From the NCBI GenBank assembly GCA_016234345.1, contig JACRFG010000002.1:1-15713 (forward strand): a DNA stretch of 15,713 bases. Reading direction: 5' to 3'. This DNA comes from Candidatus Jorgensenbacteria bacterium (lineage in GTDB: Bacteria > Patescibacteriota > Minisyncoccia > UBA6257 > GWB1-50-10). A program made the translations under genes and the position numbers. Position 1 is the first letter of the stretch, and each line of letters opens with the position of its first letter. Under the pieces are notes generated by a model, which made no database searches, was not told the origin of the DNA, and saw only the letters and a program-made list of their open reading frames with translations. Shown here one piece after another: positions 6,064 to 12,390 of this stretch.

Positions 6064-6877
6064 TAGTCACCTCCCTATCTTGTACGTTATTTTTAGACTG
6101 CGGCTTGTTCTGATCCATGAAATATTCAAGGGCTTTCACAATCCGCAAAGCATAACGAGTTCTCGTCTGATAGTTTCGAATTTCCCAATTATCGTTCTCA
6201 CTATTAAAATTACCCAGCTCAAGGAGAACCTTTTCTAACACTGCGTTCCTCTTCCCCAAAACGTAAATATGCTTCACTCCCTGCCCAGCTACCTTCACCG
6301 AAACATCAGCAGCTAATTCATGAAAAGAATCGATGAGTAGTGAAGCTATGCGCGGTCGACGCCCCCCACCAATAATAAGATATGTTCCGTCCTTAGATTC
6401 CTCGGCAACATCAAAATGAACTGATAGAAATACAACACGGTGACGCGGATAACGCTTGAGGATATTATTAGCATACGCAATACGCTTTCCCAAACCTCTA
6501 CTTCCAGCTTCCACTCGAGAGCCATCGAAGCTGAAAACTTCTTCTCGATTATCTAAGAGAACTTGTTGCGCAGGCCAATCACGATAATAATCGAATTTCT
6601 CATCACGAATAGTTTTAAAGACTATAGCACCTTGTTCTCTCGCTAGTCGTTCAACGCGTTTAGCAACATCATAAACATATTCATTTTCAACTATGTACGA
6701 ACTGCGAAACGAACCATGTGAACCAGGATCTTGTCCTCCATGACCCGGATCGAGAATCAACACAAGACCATAAAGTGATCCTTTCACCGCCTTCTGCTTA
6801 GCCACTTTCGACGAACCCAAAACAAATGATGGTGCGACTAGCGCCAAAATAATGCAACAGAGTCTTATCCTAACCAT
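6047..6877 (-). CDS. Secreted N-acetylmuramoyl-L-alanine amidase (Amidase_3 family)
   Basis: Zinc enzyme that cleaves the bond between N-acetylmuramic acid and the stem peptide of peptidoglycan. The 276-residue protein starts with a signal peptide (basic MVRIR, hydrophobic core to about residue 20, likely cleavage near VLG-SS; no lipobox). The catalytic domain begins at about residue 38 with LILDPGHGG (Zn ligand H46), then E64 in YIVENEY, H154 in FLSVHFD, and the catalytic glutamate E220 in LLELGNFNSEND, all matching Amidase_3 enzymes. A longer than usual insert (about residues 92-125) follows the second strand. It has a good promoter and a Shine-Dalgarno sequence (AGGAAG, 7 nt spacing). An amidase is a plausible client for FtsEX-type activation, but it lies in a separate operon and no link is shown. 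Confidence 0.93.
   Translation of the reverse strand: MVRIRLCCIILALVAPSFVLGSSKVAKQKAVKGSLYGLVLILDPGHGGQDPGSHGSFRSSYIVENEYVYDVAKRVERLAREQGAIVFKTIRDEKFDYYRDWPAQQVLLDNREEVFSFDGSRVEAGSRGLGKRIAYANNILKRYPRHRVVFLSVHFDVAEESKDGTYLIIGGGRRPRIASLLIDSFHELAADVSVKVAGQGVKHIYVLGKRNAVLEKVLLELGNFNSENDNWEIRNYQTRTRYALRIVKALEYFMDQNKPQSKNNVQDREVTNGSSR
6067..6075 (-). promoter_or_regulatory. Near-perfect Shine-Dalgarno sequence inside the amidase 3' end
   Basis: GGGAGGTGA on the minus strand, complementary to almost the whole anti-Shine-Dalgarno of 16S rRNA, placed optimally before the ATG at 6063. It lies within the last codons of the amidase gene and fixes the start of the overlapping gene. Confidence 0.85.
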
Positions 6878-6920
6878 TCTTTATCTTCCTTTATTTTATA
6901 TTGTTATAATTACTATAAAT

Positions 6921-6949
6921 AGTATAGCACAAAAATAATGAGGGGTCAA
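6921..6949 (-). promoter_or_regulatory. Promoter of the amidase operon
   Basis: Minus-strand -35 TTGACC (6949-6944), 17-bp spacer, extended -10 TGCTATACT (hexamer 6926-6921). The leader before the amidase ATG is about 40 nt and AT-rich. Confidence 0.85.
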
Positions 6950-6960
6950 TATGATTACAA

Positions 6961-7398
6961 TTACAATAATGTATCCAAGGCACGATTAACTAAATCGTCA
7001 GCCATTTTATTTTCTTCGCGCGGAATAAGGTTGAACTTTGCTGATTTAAAATCCTGTTTTAAATTCCAAACTTCAATAAAAAGCGGCTGGAGATCAGCGT
7101 CTTTTACCTTATATTTTCCATTTAGCTGGCTCACTAAAAGTTCACTATCTGATCGAATCTCAACATCCGTTTCTCCAGCTCTATCACCGCCCAAAAGCGA
7201 TTTGGTTTTTTTGAGCGCAAAAATAACCGCTCGATACTCTGCGATATTATTCGTGGTCTTACCTATCTGCTCAGAATAATATTTGACTCGCTCTGAGTTT
7301 ATCGAAGGATCGCCAACCACCACTCCAATCGCCGCCGGACCGGGATTGCCACGAGACCCACCGTCCGTATAAATAATCAACTTTTCATCCTTTTCCAT
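6961..7398 (-). CDS. Ribonuclease HI family protein
   Basis: Cuts the RNA strand of RNA-DNA hybrids, for example R-loops and replication primers. The 145-residue protein carries the complete RNase H active site: D12 in YTDGGSRGNPGP, E54 in NNIAEYRA, D84 in IRSDSELLV and D134 in ENKMADDLVNRAL. The form lacking the basic protrusion, with the GNPGP motif, matches the RnhA-like group found widely in bacteria and archaea (RVT_3 type). It overlaps the DHH phosphoesterase gene by 22 bp, so the two are translated from one mRNA; together they would remove RNA from hybrids and short RNA fragments. The ATG has no Shine-Dalgarno sequence and probably relies on translational coupling. No terminator is evident; transcription may run toward the amidase promoter region. 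Confidence 0.93.
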   Translation of the reverse strand: MEKDEKLIIYTDGGSRGNPGPAAIGVVVGDPSINSERVKYYSEQIGKTTNNIAEYRAVIFALKKTKSLLGGDRAGETDVEIRSDSELLVSQLNGKYKVKDADLQPLFIEVWNLKQDFKSAKFNLIPREENKMADDLVNRALDTLL

Positions 7399-8228
7399 GG
7401 AAGTTTTTTGCCCAAAGGTAGACTAAAACCGGCCGCGGCCTTATGACCTCCACCACCAGGGAATTGTTTTGCAAGACGCGAAACGTCAACTTTACCGTTT
7501 GAACGTAGAGAAAATTTTATTCCATCAGCAGCTTCATTCCACACTATTGCCACCGGATGTCTATTATCTAAAAGCAGATGGCCAATCTGTGATTGAAAAT
7601 TGGGGGAATTGGCTGCTCTCGCACGATACCCCTTAAAACTCACTTCTTGGGCATATTTTATAACTTTCTTAATAAGACGGTTTTCATATTCCAGAAGTAA
7701 CTTTCCTTGAACCGCGGCTTTTTTTCTAAACTCAGATTTTTCAATCTTTTTTATGAGTGTATTCCAAATTTTTAAATCCATCGGAAAAATATCCAACCAA
7801 GCAGTTATTTCCATCGTATGCGGCATACTAAATTTCCATAAATCCATTTCCTCAAGGTAACGAAGAAGCTGTGGTGTTTTCTTTTTAGGGAAGAAAAACT
7901 TCCATGAAAGTACTGCGCCGGAATGTCGATTATCAAAAACCCACCGACTCGCGCTCCGGATTATATCCTTGTTTGAAACGTGATGATCAATAAAAGTGAC
8001 TAATTCGTTTTTTTTAGCCAGTTCTTTCAATTTTTTAGCAGACGCCGAAACATCAAGAAAATATATTTCCTTTCTGTCTTTAAGACTTAAACCGACAAGC
8101 TGATCTAAGGTTTGACTTGGTCTAATTCCAACATAATCTGCTTTTTTGCCGAATTTTTTCCACGCTGCCCAAGCCGCCCCGAATCCATCGGGACAATTAG
8201 CGTGATACAATACAATAATTGATTTCAT
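7377..8228 (-). CDS. DHH/DHHA1 phosphoesterase (nanoRNase/cyclic-nucleotide phosphodiesterase-like)
   Basis: A 283-residue DHH-superfamily phosphoesterase. It begins with YHANCPDGFGAAWAAW (the DxD-like motif I region, in the NCPDG variant), has YFLDVSAS (motif II aspartate), the name-giving FIDHHVSN segment (DHH) at about residues 80-87, and ends in a DHHA1 substrate domain with the GGGGHKAAAGF motif. Such enzymes need manganese and degrade short oligonucleotides or cyclic nucleotides; the variant and the operon with RNase HI favour RNA turnover, which is an inference. The 3' end overlaps the RNase HI gene by 22 bp. The 5' region holds palindrome A 28 bp before the ATG. No Shine-Dalgarno sequence precedes the start. 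Confidence 0.9.
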   Translation of the reverse strand: MKSIIVLYHANCPDGFGAAWAAWKKFGKKADYVGIRPSQTLDQLVGLSLKDRKEIYFLDVSASAKKLKELAKKNELVTFIDHHVSNKDIIRSASRWVFDNRHSGAVLSWKFFFPKKKTPQLLRYLEEMDLWKFSMPHTMEITAWLDIFPMDLKIWNTLIKKIEKSEFRKKAAVQGKLLLEYENRLIKKVIKYAQEVSFKGYRARAANSPNFQSQIGHLLLDNRHPVAIVWNEAADGIKFSLRSNGKVDVSRLAKQFPGGGGHKAAAGFSLPLGKKLPWKRMKS

Positions 8229-8256
8229 AAAATTTAAAATTTGGGGAAAAATATAG

Positions 8257-8292
8257 TATGTACAAATCTAACGATCGTTATATTTGTACATA
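8257..8292. repeat. 36-bp palindrome, copy A
   Basis: Starts TATGTACAAAT and ends ATTTGTACATA around a TAACGATCGTTA core; a single base pair breaks the symmetry. Centre at 8274.5. It lies between the PaaX-like stop (8305) and the DHH start (8228), directly next to a -10-like TATACT on the minus strand (8298-8293), a position where a bound protein would block initiation. Confidence 0.9.
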
Positions 8293-8298
8293 AGTATA
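8293..8298 (-). promoter_or_regulatory. Possible -10 box for the DHH-RNase HI genes
   Basis: Minus-strand TATACT in the context CGTTATACTTAT, the same string (GTTATACTTAT) that surrounds the -10 of rnpB and of the gene at 10936. No good -35 is present. Transcription would begin inside palindrome A. Confidence 0.4.
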
Positions 8299-8304
8299 AC
8301 GAAA

Positions 8305-8826
8305 TCAGACAATTTCATGTTTAGAGGCCCGAAAGAATTTCATATACTGCAACATATCAGCATCGCTTACCGTACGAATGAACGCTTTAGGTAATGGCGC
8401 AGGACCAAACCATACACTTTTCTGAAGTTGGGTAAAACCCATCATAGCGAGTTCAATTCTAAGCCAATCCCGGTGTCGCCGCTCTCGTTCGGGAACATCA
8501 AAAACAACTATCATCTTCTTTGACTTGCTTCGTGATTTTGGCGCGTATACCCCATGGGAAAAACGCCGCAATATTTTAGTTATAATCCCACCCTTAACGA
8601 TTTTCTGACCGACTGGAGTGAGCAACCATTTACCACTTTGATTCACTACCAGACCATTTCTTTTCAGGCGAGACAAAGTTACGCGTAAGGTATTTGGCCT
8701 GGCGCCGATACACTCCTTTAACTTCACAAACGAGGCCGGACCACCACCATGGATATCTCTCTCGATCGTTCGATACCTTTCAGCATATCCAGAAAGCACG
8801 ATAAGAATTTTTTCTCCTGTCCCCAT
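8305..8826 (-). CDS. PaaX-like regulator: winged helix plus Cas2-fold domain
   Basis: A 173-residue two-domain protein. Residues 1-80 form a winged-helix DNA-binding domain (ASFVKLKECIGARPNTLRVTLSRLKRNGLV is the helix-turn-helix, followed by a wing ending LLTPVGQKIV), as in the N-terminus of PaaX repressors. A basic linker (YAPKSRSKSKK) leads to a ferredoxin-like Cas2 domain with strand MIVVFDVPERERRHRDWLRIEL and the GFTQLQKSVWFGP segment; D110 corresponds to the conserved aspartate of Cas2 nucleases. The C-terminal third of classical PaaX (about 300 residues) is absent. No CRISPR array or cas1 is in the window, so a regulatory role is more likely than spacer acquisition. It is flanked on both sides by copies of a 36-bp palindrome, which suggests autoregulation. 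The Shine-Dalgarno is weak (TAGG). Confidence 0.85.
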   Translation of the reverse strand: MGTGEKILIVLSGYAERYRTIERDIHGGGPASFVKLKECIGARPNTLRVTLSRLKRNGLVVNQSGKWLLTPVGQKIVKGGIITKILRRFSHGVYAPKSRSKSKKMIVVFDVPERERRHRDWLRIELAMMGFTQLQKSVWFGPAPLPKAFIRTVSDADMLQYMKFFRASKHEIV

Positions 8827-8852
8827 AATGCCTATTTGAAACTCGTTTATAT

Positions 8853-8861
8853 ATCATAACA
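8853..8861 (-). promoter_or_regulatory. Extended -10 of the PaaX-like gene
   Basis: Minus-strand TGTTATGAT (8861-8853) gives a leader of about 20 nt. No convincing -35. Palindrome B ends 35 bp further upstream, so its centre would be near -67. Confidence 0.45.
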
Positions 8862-8895
8862 TATACATTCAATCTAAATAGACTCATTTTTGTGT

Positions 8896-8931
8896 TATGT
8901 ACAGATCTAACGATCGTTAGATTTGTACATA
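8896..8931. repeat. 36-bp palindrome, copy B
   Basis: Arms TATGTACAGATCTAACGA and its near-exact inverse around a CGATCG centre (8911-8916); one mismatched pair. It differs from copy A at two positions (compared in the same orientation). It lies upstream of the PaaX-like gene and before its promoter. Confidence 0.9.
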
Positions 8932-8960
8932 GTTTACAATAATATCTAATTTTAAGAAGA

Positions 8961-8999
8961 AAACAAAAACTGCCGTGGCTTATTAGCACATCGGCAGTT
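8961..8999 (-). terminator. Intrinsic terminator after the 60-residue orphan gene
   Basis: Eight-bp stem AACTGCCG (8968-8975) / CGGCAGTT (8992-8999) with a 16-nt loop, followed on the minus strand by TTTTTGTTTT. It separates the orphan from the PaaX-like gene. Confidence 0.85.
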
Positions 9000-9029
9000 C
9001 TATATTCTACAAATTAATCTGGAAACGAC

Positions 9030-9212
9030 TTATGTCCAAACAACGACACCAAGAGTTTCATGCAAATCCTCAGGAATAGGCACTGGCGTGGCATAAACCA
9101 AACCCGAACCATAGCCATAACCACGAAGTTTTGCAGAAAAACATTCGTGAAGAAGTTGCGTTGCAGCCCTCATTTCTGTTAAGGGTGCCTTAAGAACGAG
9201 ATAAAGATACAT
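9030..9212 (-). CDS. Hypothetical 60-residue protein
   Basis: A short protein without recognised domain: two likely strand-helix units (YLYLVLKAP, then helix LTEMRAATQLLHECFSAKL), a glycine/tyrosine-rich turn (RGYGYGSGLVYATP) and a C-terminal part PEDLHETLGVVVWT. No signal peptide or membrane helix. It is accepted as real because it has all expression signals: a consensus promoter, a Shine-Dalgarno sequence GAGGA with 6-nt spacing, and its own intrinsic terminator. The promoter's -35 box lies in the last codons of pgk. Confidence 0.7.
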   Translation of the reverse strand: MYLYLVLKAPLTEMRAATQLLHECFSAKLRGYGYGSGLVYATPVPIPEDLHETLGVVVWT

Positions 9213-9262
9213 GTGTATCCTCGCAATAAAATTAACAATTTTTTATTTATAGAGCTAAAAGC

Positions 9263-9292
9263 AGTGTAGCACAAAAACCACTATTTTGTCAA
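9263..9292 (-). promoter_or_regulatory. Promoter of the 60-residue orphan, -35 inside pgk
   Basis: Minus-strand -35 TTGACA (9292-9287) formed by the last codons of pgk (TTG ACA AAA TAG), 18-bp spacer, extended -10 TGCTACACT (hexamer 9268-9263). The TTTTTGTGCTA stretch before and into the -10 is the same as in the amidase promoter. Confidence 0.75.
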
Positions 9293-10471
9293 TGCTTCAA
9301 TCCCCGGCATATTTTTACCGCTCAAATATTCGAGCATCGCGCCGCCGCCAGTCGAGACAAAAACATTTTTCGGCAATACGAATTTATAACCGCGGAGCAA
9401 AGATAGGGATGACGTAGTTTCGCCACCACCCACGATAACAGTGGCTCCACGACGCGCTGCAACCGCAATCCCCTGCCATATAGCTCGGGTACCTTTTTCA
9501 AAACCTTTTTGTTTAAAACGGCCAACCGGCCCGCTCCAAATTATGGTTTTCGAACGCCCGATCACAGTACTCCACTCACGTATTGTATTCGCACCGATAT
9601 CAAGAATTTGATGTTTGCGTTTGTGAGAGAAAATTTTTACATCCGCCGGTAACATTATCTTAGAAAATTCCAAAAATTTTTTAATAGTTGAAACTGCCTT
9701 TAAGTCCACCGTTGAATCTCCGGTCGGCAAACCCTGCGCCGCAAAAAAAGTATTAGCCGGACCCCCACCCAAGAGGAAACAATCAGCCTTACGCCAAAAA
9801 TATTTAAGCACATCAAGCTTATCAGCAATTTTTGCGCCACCAATAATGATCGTAAACGGATGGTGGTATCCTTTCATCGCGCGATTTAAATTTTTAATCT
9901 CCTGCTCTAAGAGCAAACCAGCATACGAAGGCATATATCGGGTAATAACTGCAACCGATGCATTCTTACGATGAGAAACAGCAAACGCATCATTCACATA
10001 AAAATCACCCCACTTGCTTAAAAACTGTGCGAATCGCGAGTCATTTGTTTCTTCACCGCGATAAAATCTCAAATTTTCCAATAAAAAAACTTTTGCTTTC
10101 TGACTTTTAATGAATTCTTTAGGATGTGTAAGCCAAGAATGCTCATAAGAAATGAAATGAAGAGGTAAGCCAAGTTTTTGCCTAAAAATTCTTGCGAATA
10201 GCTTTAAACTCAAATCTCGATTAGTTTTATTAAAAGTCCAATCGCTCTTCAGTCCCTTAAGCGACTTTTCTGGTTTTAGAACAGGCCTACCCCTATGGCT
10301 CAATAAAACAACCTTTGTCTTATGACGAAGAAGCGAGCGAATCGTGGGTAGTACCGCATCAATTCGGATCGTGCTTTTCTCCTGGCCCGGCTCGATATTC
10401 AAATCAATGCGAAGAAGGCAAATTTTCCCAGAATATTTTCTAAGATTCAATTTTGATAAATATTTAATCAC
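9281..10471 (-). CDS. pgk: Phosphoglycerate kinase
   Basis: Glycolytic enzyme that makes ATP and 3-phosphoglycerate from 1,3-bisphosphoglycerate and ADP; cytoplasmic monomer. At 396 residues it is full length. Substrate residues are kept in RIDLNIE (D, N), TIRIDAVLPTI (R), LLSHRGRP, LLENLRFYRGEE and NDAFAVSHRKNAS; the hinge and nucleotide side show IIGGAKIADKL, LGGGPANTFFAAQG, WSGPVGRF and VSTGGGAMLEYLSGKNMPGI. Two departures from the usual pattern: GGGET where most enzymes have GGGDT/S, and WSGPVGRFKQKGFEKGT where WNGPMGVFE is typical. The start is GTG at 10471; a perfect TATAAT box ends 6 nt before it and no Shine-Dalgarno sequence is present, so the mRNA may be leaderless. Confidence 0.95.
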   Translation of the reverse strand: MIKYLSKLNLRKYSGKICLLRIDLNIEPGQEKSTIRIDAVLPTIRSLLRHKTKVVLLSHRGRPVLKPEKSLKGLKSDWTFNKTNRDLSLKLFARIFRQKLGLPLHFISYEHSWLTHPKEFIKSQKAKVFLLENLRFYRGEETNDSRFAQFLSKWGDFYVNDAFAVSHRKNASVAVITRYMPSYAGLLLEQEIKNLNRAMKGYHHPFTIIIGGAKIADKLDVLKYFWRKADCFLLGGGPANTFFAAQGLPTGDSTVDLKAVSTIKKFLEFSKIMLPADVKIFSHKRKHQILDIGANTIREWSTVIGRSKTIIWSGPVGRFKQKGFEKGTRAIWQGIAVAARRGATVIVGGGETTSSLSLLRGYKFVLPKNVFVSTGGGAMLEYLSGKNMPGIEALTK

Positions 10472-10483
10472 AAATTTATTATA
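10472..10483 (-). promoter_or_regulatory. -10 box of pgk, leaderless arrangement
   Basis: Minus-strand TATAAT (10483-10478) followed by AAATTT and the GTG start codon. Transcription would start at about the first base of the start codon. No clear -35. Confidence 0.5.
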
Positions 10484-10499
10484 GATTAAAATTGTCCTA

Positions 10500-10533
10500 T
10501 ATAAAATGAGAAACCGCCATATTTCTATGGCGG
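10500..10533 (-). terminator. Intrinsic terminator after the membrane-anchored orphan
   Basis: Perfect 8-bp stem CCGCCATA (10514-10521) / TATGGCGG (10526-10533) with a 4-nt loop; on the minus strand it is followed by TTTCTCATTTTAT. A second hairpin, ATCAAGA/TCTTGAT (10535-10552), lies between it and the stop codon and may strengthen termination. Confidence 0.75.
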
Positions 10534-10558
10534 GATCAAGATATCTCTTGATGCTTTT

Positions 10559-10936
10559 TTACTGCAAAACAAACTTCTTCAGTGCCTCTGAATATCCCGG
10601 ATCGCTCTGTTTCACAACTCCCTCAATATACCAAGGAATTAAACTGGAATCAGAGATCGTTATTTCAATCGGGCCGGAATGTATGAACGTCTGCATTCGA
10701 ATCATTCGCGAATGCAGATTGGAACCAGTATTCGTTACAACATACAGGAATGCTCCGGAGTTCACGATATCTCCTTTCTGGGCACGCTTGAGTTCCTGTT
10801 GAATCATGGATTTTGATTTCACTCCAGGCTTATCACCATGATTTTGAGAGGAAAAATAGAGTGTCCCAAAAATAAGCGCAACAACAATAATAACAATCAT
10901 GAAAGGAACTCCAATCAATGCTTTTAGATCGTACAT
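10559..10936 (-). CDS. Hypothetical membrane-anchored protein
   Basis: A 125-residue protein with one N-terminal hydrophobic helix (about residues 7-28, PFMIVIIVVALIFGTLYF) and a C-terminal domain of about 95 residues, probably outside the membrane, rich in beta-type segments (GAFLYVVTNTG, GPIEITISD, WYIEGVVK). No lipobox. I do not recognise the family. Expression signals are excellent: a consensus promoter and a strong Shine-Dalgarno sequence AAGGAG 6 nt before the ATG. It is transcribed divergently from the NADH dehydrogenase gene, sharing a 124-bp intergenic region, but a functional link is not evident. Confidence 0.8.
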   Translation of the reverse strand: MYDLKALIGVPFMIVIIVVALIFGTLYFSSQNHGDKPGVKSKSMIQQELKRAQKGDIVNSGAFLYVVTNTGSNLHSRMIRMQTFIHSGPIEITISDSSLIPWYIEGVVKQSDPGYSEALKKFVLQ

Positions 10937-10991
10937 AACGTTCTCCTTACAAGATTAGTGATGAATAAACAGTTTCAAATTAACCAAAATA

Positions 10992-11020
10992 AGTATAACA
11001 TATCACAGATTATATGTCAA
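10992..11020 (-). promoter_or_regulatory. Consensus promoter of the membrane-anchored orphan
   Basis: Minus-strand -35 TTGACA (11020-11015), exact 17-bp spacer, extended -10 TGTTATACT (hexamer 10997-10992). This is the best promoter in the window; the leader is about 50 nt. Confidence 0.88.
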
Positions 11021-11046
11021 GTAGAGCGGAAAACGCACAAATCCGA

Positions 11047-11060
11047 TAAAATGGCTATGC
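11047..11060 (+). promoter_or_regulatory. Possible -10 box of the NADH dehydrogenase gene
   Basis: TAAAAT (11047-11052) lies 8 nt before the ATG at 11061; no Shine-Dalgarno sequence and no clear -35 are seen. If real, the transcript would be leaderless. Confidence 0.35.
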
Positions 11061-12338
11061 ATGTCAAAAAACATTGTTATCTTAGGCGCCGGATTTGGCG
11101 GGCTTCGAGCGGCGATTGTGCTCTCAAAAGAACTGAAACGTCTTTCACTCTTGGATAAATACGAAATCACTCTTGTTGATAGATATAATTACCATACCTT
11201 CACACCGCTTCTCTATGAAATAGCTACCACATCAAAGCAGATCGCCGACTACCTCCATCTAAAATCATTAGTTACCTATCCCCTCAAAGAGATTCTAGAC
11301 CCACATGTAAACTGCATCACCGATGAAGTACTTCACCTTGATCTACTCGATAACCTAGTACACCTCAAAAATAGTAAAATAAAGTTCGATTACCTAATAA
11401 TTGCTCTTGGCGCCGAGACTAACCACTTCAACATCCCCGGCCTCAAAGAACACTCGCTCAGTCTCAAAAACTTTGACCAGGCGATTGCCATCCGCGACTC
11501 ACTCTGGTTTGCCGTTGATAAAGATAAAAAACTGATGCGGGTTGTAGTAGCAGGAGGCGGCTCAACAGGCGTTGAATTAGCTTCAGAGATAAAAGAATGG
11601 TTCTGCGGCGAAGTTGAAAACCAAGCCCTCACCTGCAAAATTCATGTTACTCTCGTTGAAAAAGCGGAAAACATCCTTCCTGGTTTTGACAAACAAATTA
11701 TAAAAGCCGTGCAAAAACGATTGAGCATATTAGGCATTGAAATTCTAACCAACACAGCCATAACCCGTGTCGAAGAACATAAAGTCTATTTCGAAAACGG
11801 AAAAAATACTCCGTTTGATGTTCTTATTTGGAGTGGCGGCGTGAAAGCGTCATCGCTTACTCAGAAAATCCCGGTGCGACGGAAACACGGAGAACGAATT
11901 GAAATATTGGGAGAGCTTTCTTGTATCCCTGAAAGCCCCGATCTTAAAATAACCGGTAAGATATACGCGATCGGTGATATCGCCTGCATTATCGATCCCG
12001 AAACTCAAAAACCAATACCGCTTGTTGCGCGCGCCGCCATCTCTCAGGGAAGCATTGCAGCACGCAACATTATTCGCGAAATTAAAAAAGAGCAGAGACT
12101 CTCCCAATCGATTGAACCCGAACAATACTACCCCAAAAGCTATCCGTATATTATTCCGACTGGCGGAAAATATGCTGTTGCAAAAATTGGTCCTTTTATA
12201 CTCAAAGGATTCATCGCGTGGATCTTAAAAGGACTCGTCGAGCTCAACTATCTTACATCAATTATGCCGTTCGGTAAGGCTTTAAAAATTTGGCTGCGCG
12301 GTCTGAAAGTATTTATACAAAACGATAGATTGGGATAG
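11061..12338 (+). CDS. Type II NADH dehydrogenase (NAD(P)/FAD-dependent oxidoreductase)
   Basis: Single-subunit flavoenzyme that oxidises NADH and reduces quinone or another acceptor at the membrane surface without pumping ions. The 425-residue protein has the FAD-binding GAGFGGL (9-15), the VDRYNYHTFTPLLYEIAT segment typical of NDH-2, the second Rossmann motif VVAGGGSTGVELASE for NADH, and the second FAD motif KIYAIGDIACI. The C-terminal 60 residues form amphipathic helices (FILKGFIAWILKGLVELNYLTSIM and FGKALKIWLRGLKVFI) that would bind the membrane. It is the only plus-strand gene of the window and stands alone, with no respiratory genes nearby. The quinone-side residues cannot be judged by eye, so a different acceptor remains possible. 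Confidence 0.9.
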   Translation: MSKNIVILGAGFGGLRAAIVLSKELKRLSLLDKYEITLVDRYNYHTFTPLLYEIATTSKQIADYLHLKSLVTYPLKEILDPHVNCITDEVLHLDLLDNLVHLKNSKIKFDYLIIALGAETNHFNIPGLKEHSLSLKNFDQAIAIRDSLWFAVDKDKKLMRVVVAGGGSTGVELASEIKEWFCGEVENQALTCKIHVTLVEKAENILPGFDKQIIKAVQKRLSILGIEILTNTAITRVEEHKVYFENGKNTPFDVLIWSGGVKASSLTQKIPVRRKHGERIEILGELSCIPESPDLKITGKIYAIGDIACIIDPETQKPIPLVARAAISQGSIAARNIIREIKKEQRLSQSIEPEQYYPKSYPYIIPTGGKYAVAKIGPFILKGFIAWILKGLVELNYLTSIMPFGKALKIWLRGLKVFIQNDRLG

Positions 12339-12390
12339 ACATATCTTTTTAAAGATCTTTTTATTGCTCATCTGCTCACATTTTTGGACT

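Noticed and set aside
8257..8931. CRISPR array suggested by 36-bp palindromic repeats and a Cas2-fold protein
   Set aside because: The copies are about 600 bp apart with a gene between them; there are no regular spacers, no cas1 and no other cas genes. The Cas2 fold is part of a winged-helix regulator.
8257..8931. Insertion sequence with the palindromes as terminal inverted repeats
   Set aside because: Each copy is itself a palindrome rather than half of an inverted pair, the enclosed gene has no transposase motifs, and no target-site duplication is evident. A non-classical mobile unit remains possible and is listed in the findings.
8780..8989. Minus-strand ORF across palindrome B
   Set aside because: It spans the palindrome and promoter region in another frame than the PaaX-like gene, has no ribosome binding site and a cysteine/tyrosine-rich, non-protein-like composition.
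12339..12362. Terminator for the NADH dehydrogenase gene in the ATCTTTTTAAAGATCTTTTT stretch
   Set aside because: The possible 6-bp stem is pure A/T except for one pair and its loop would be only 2 nt, so I do not list it as a terminator.
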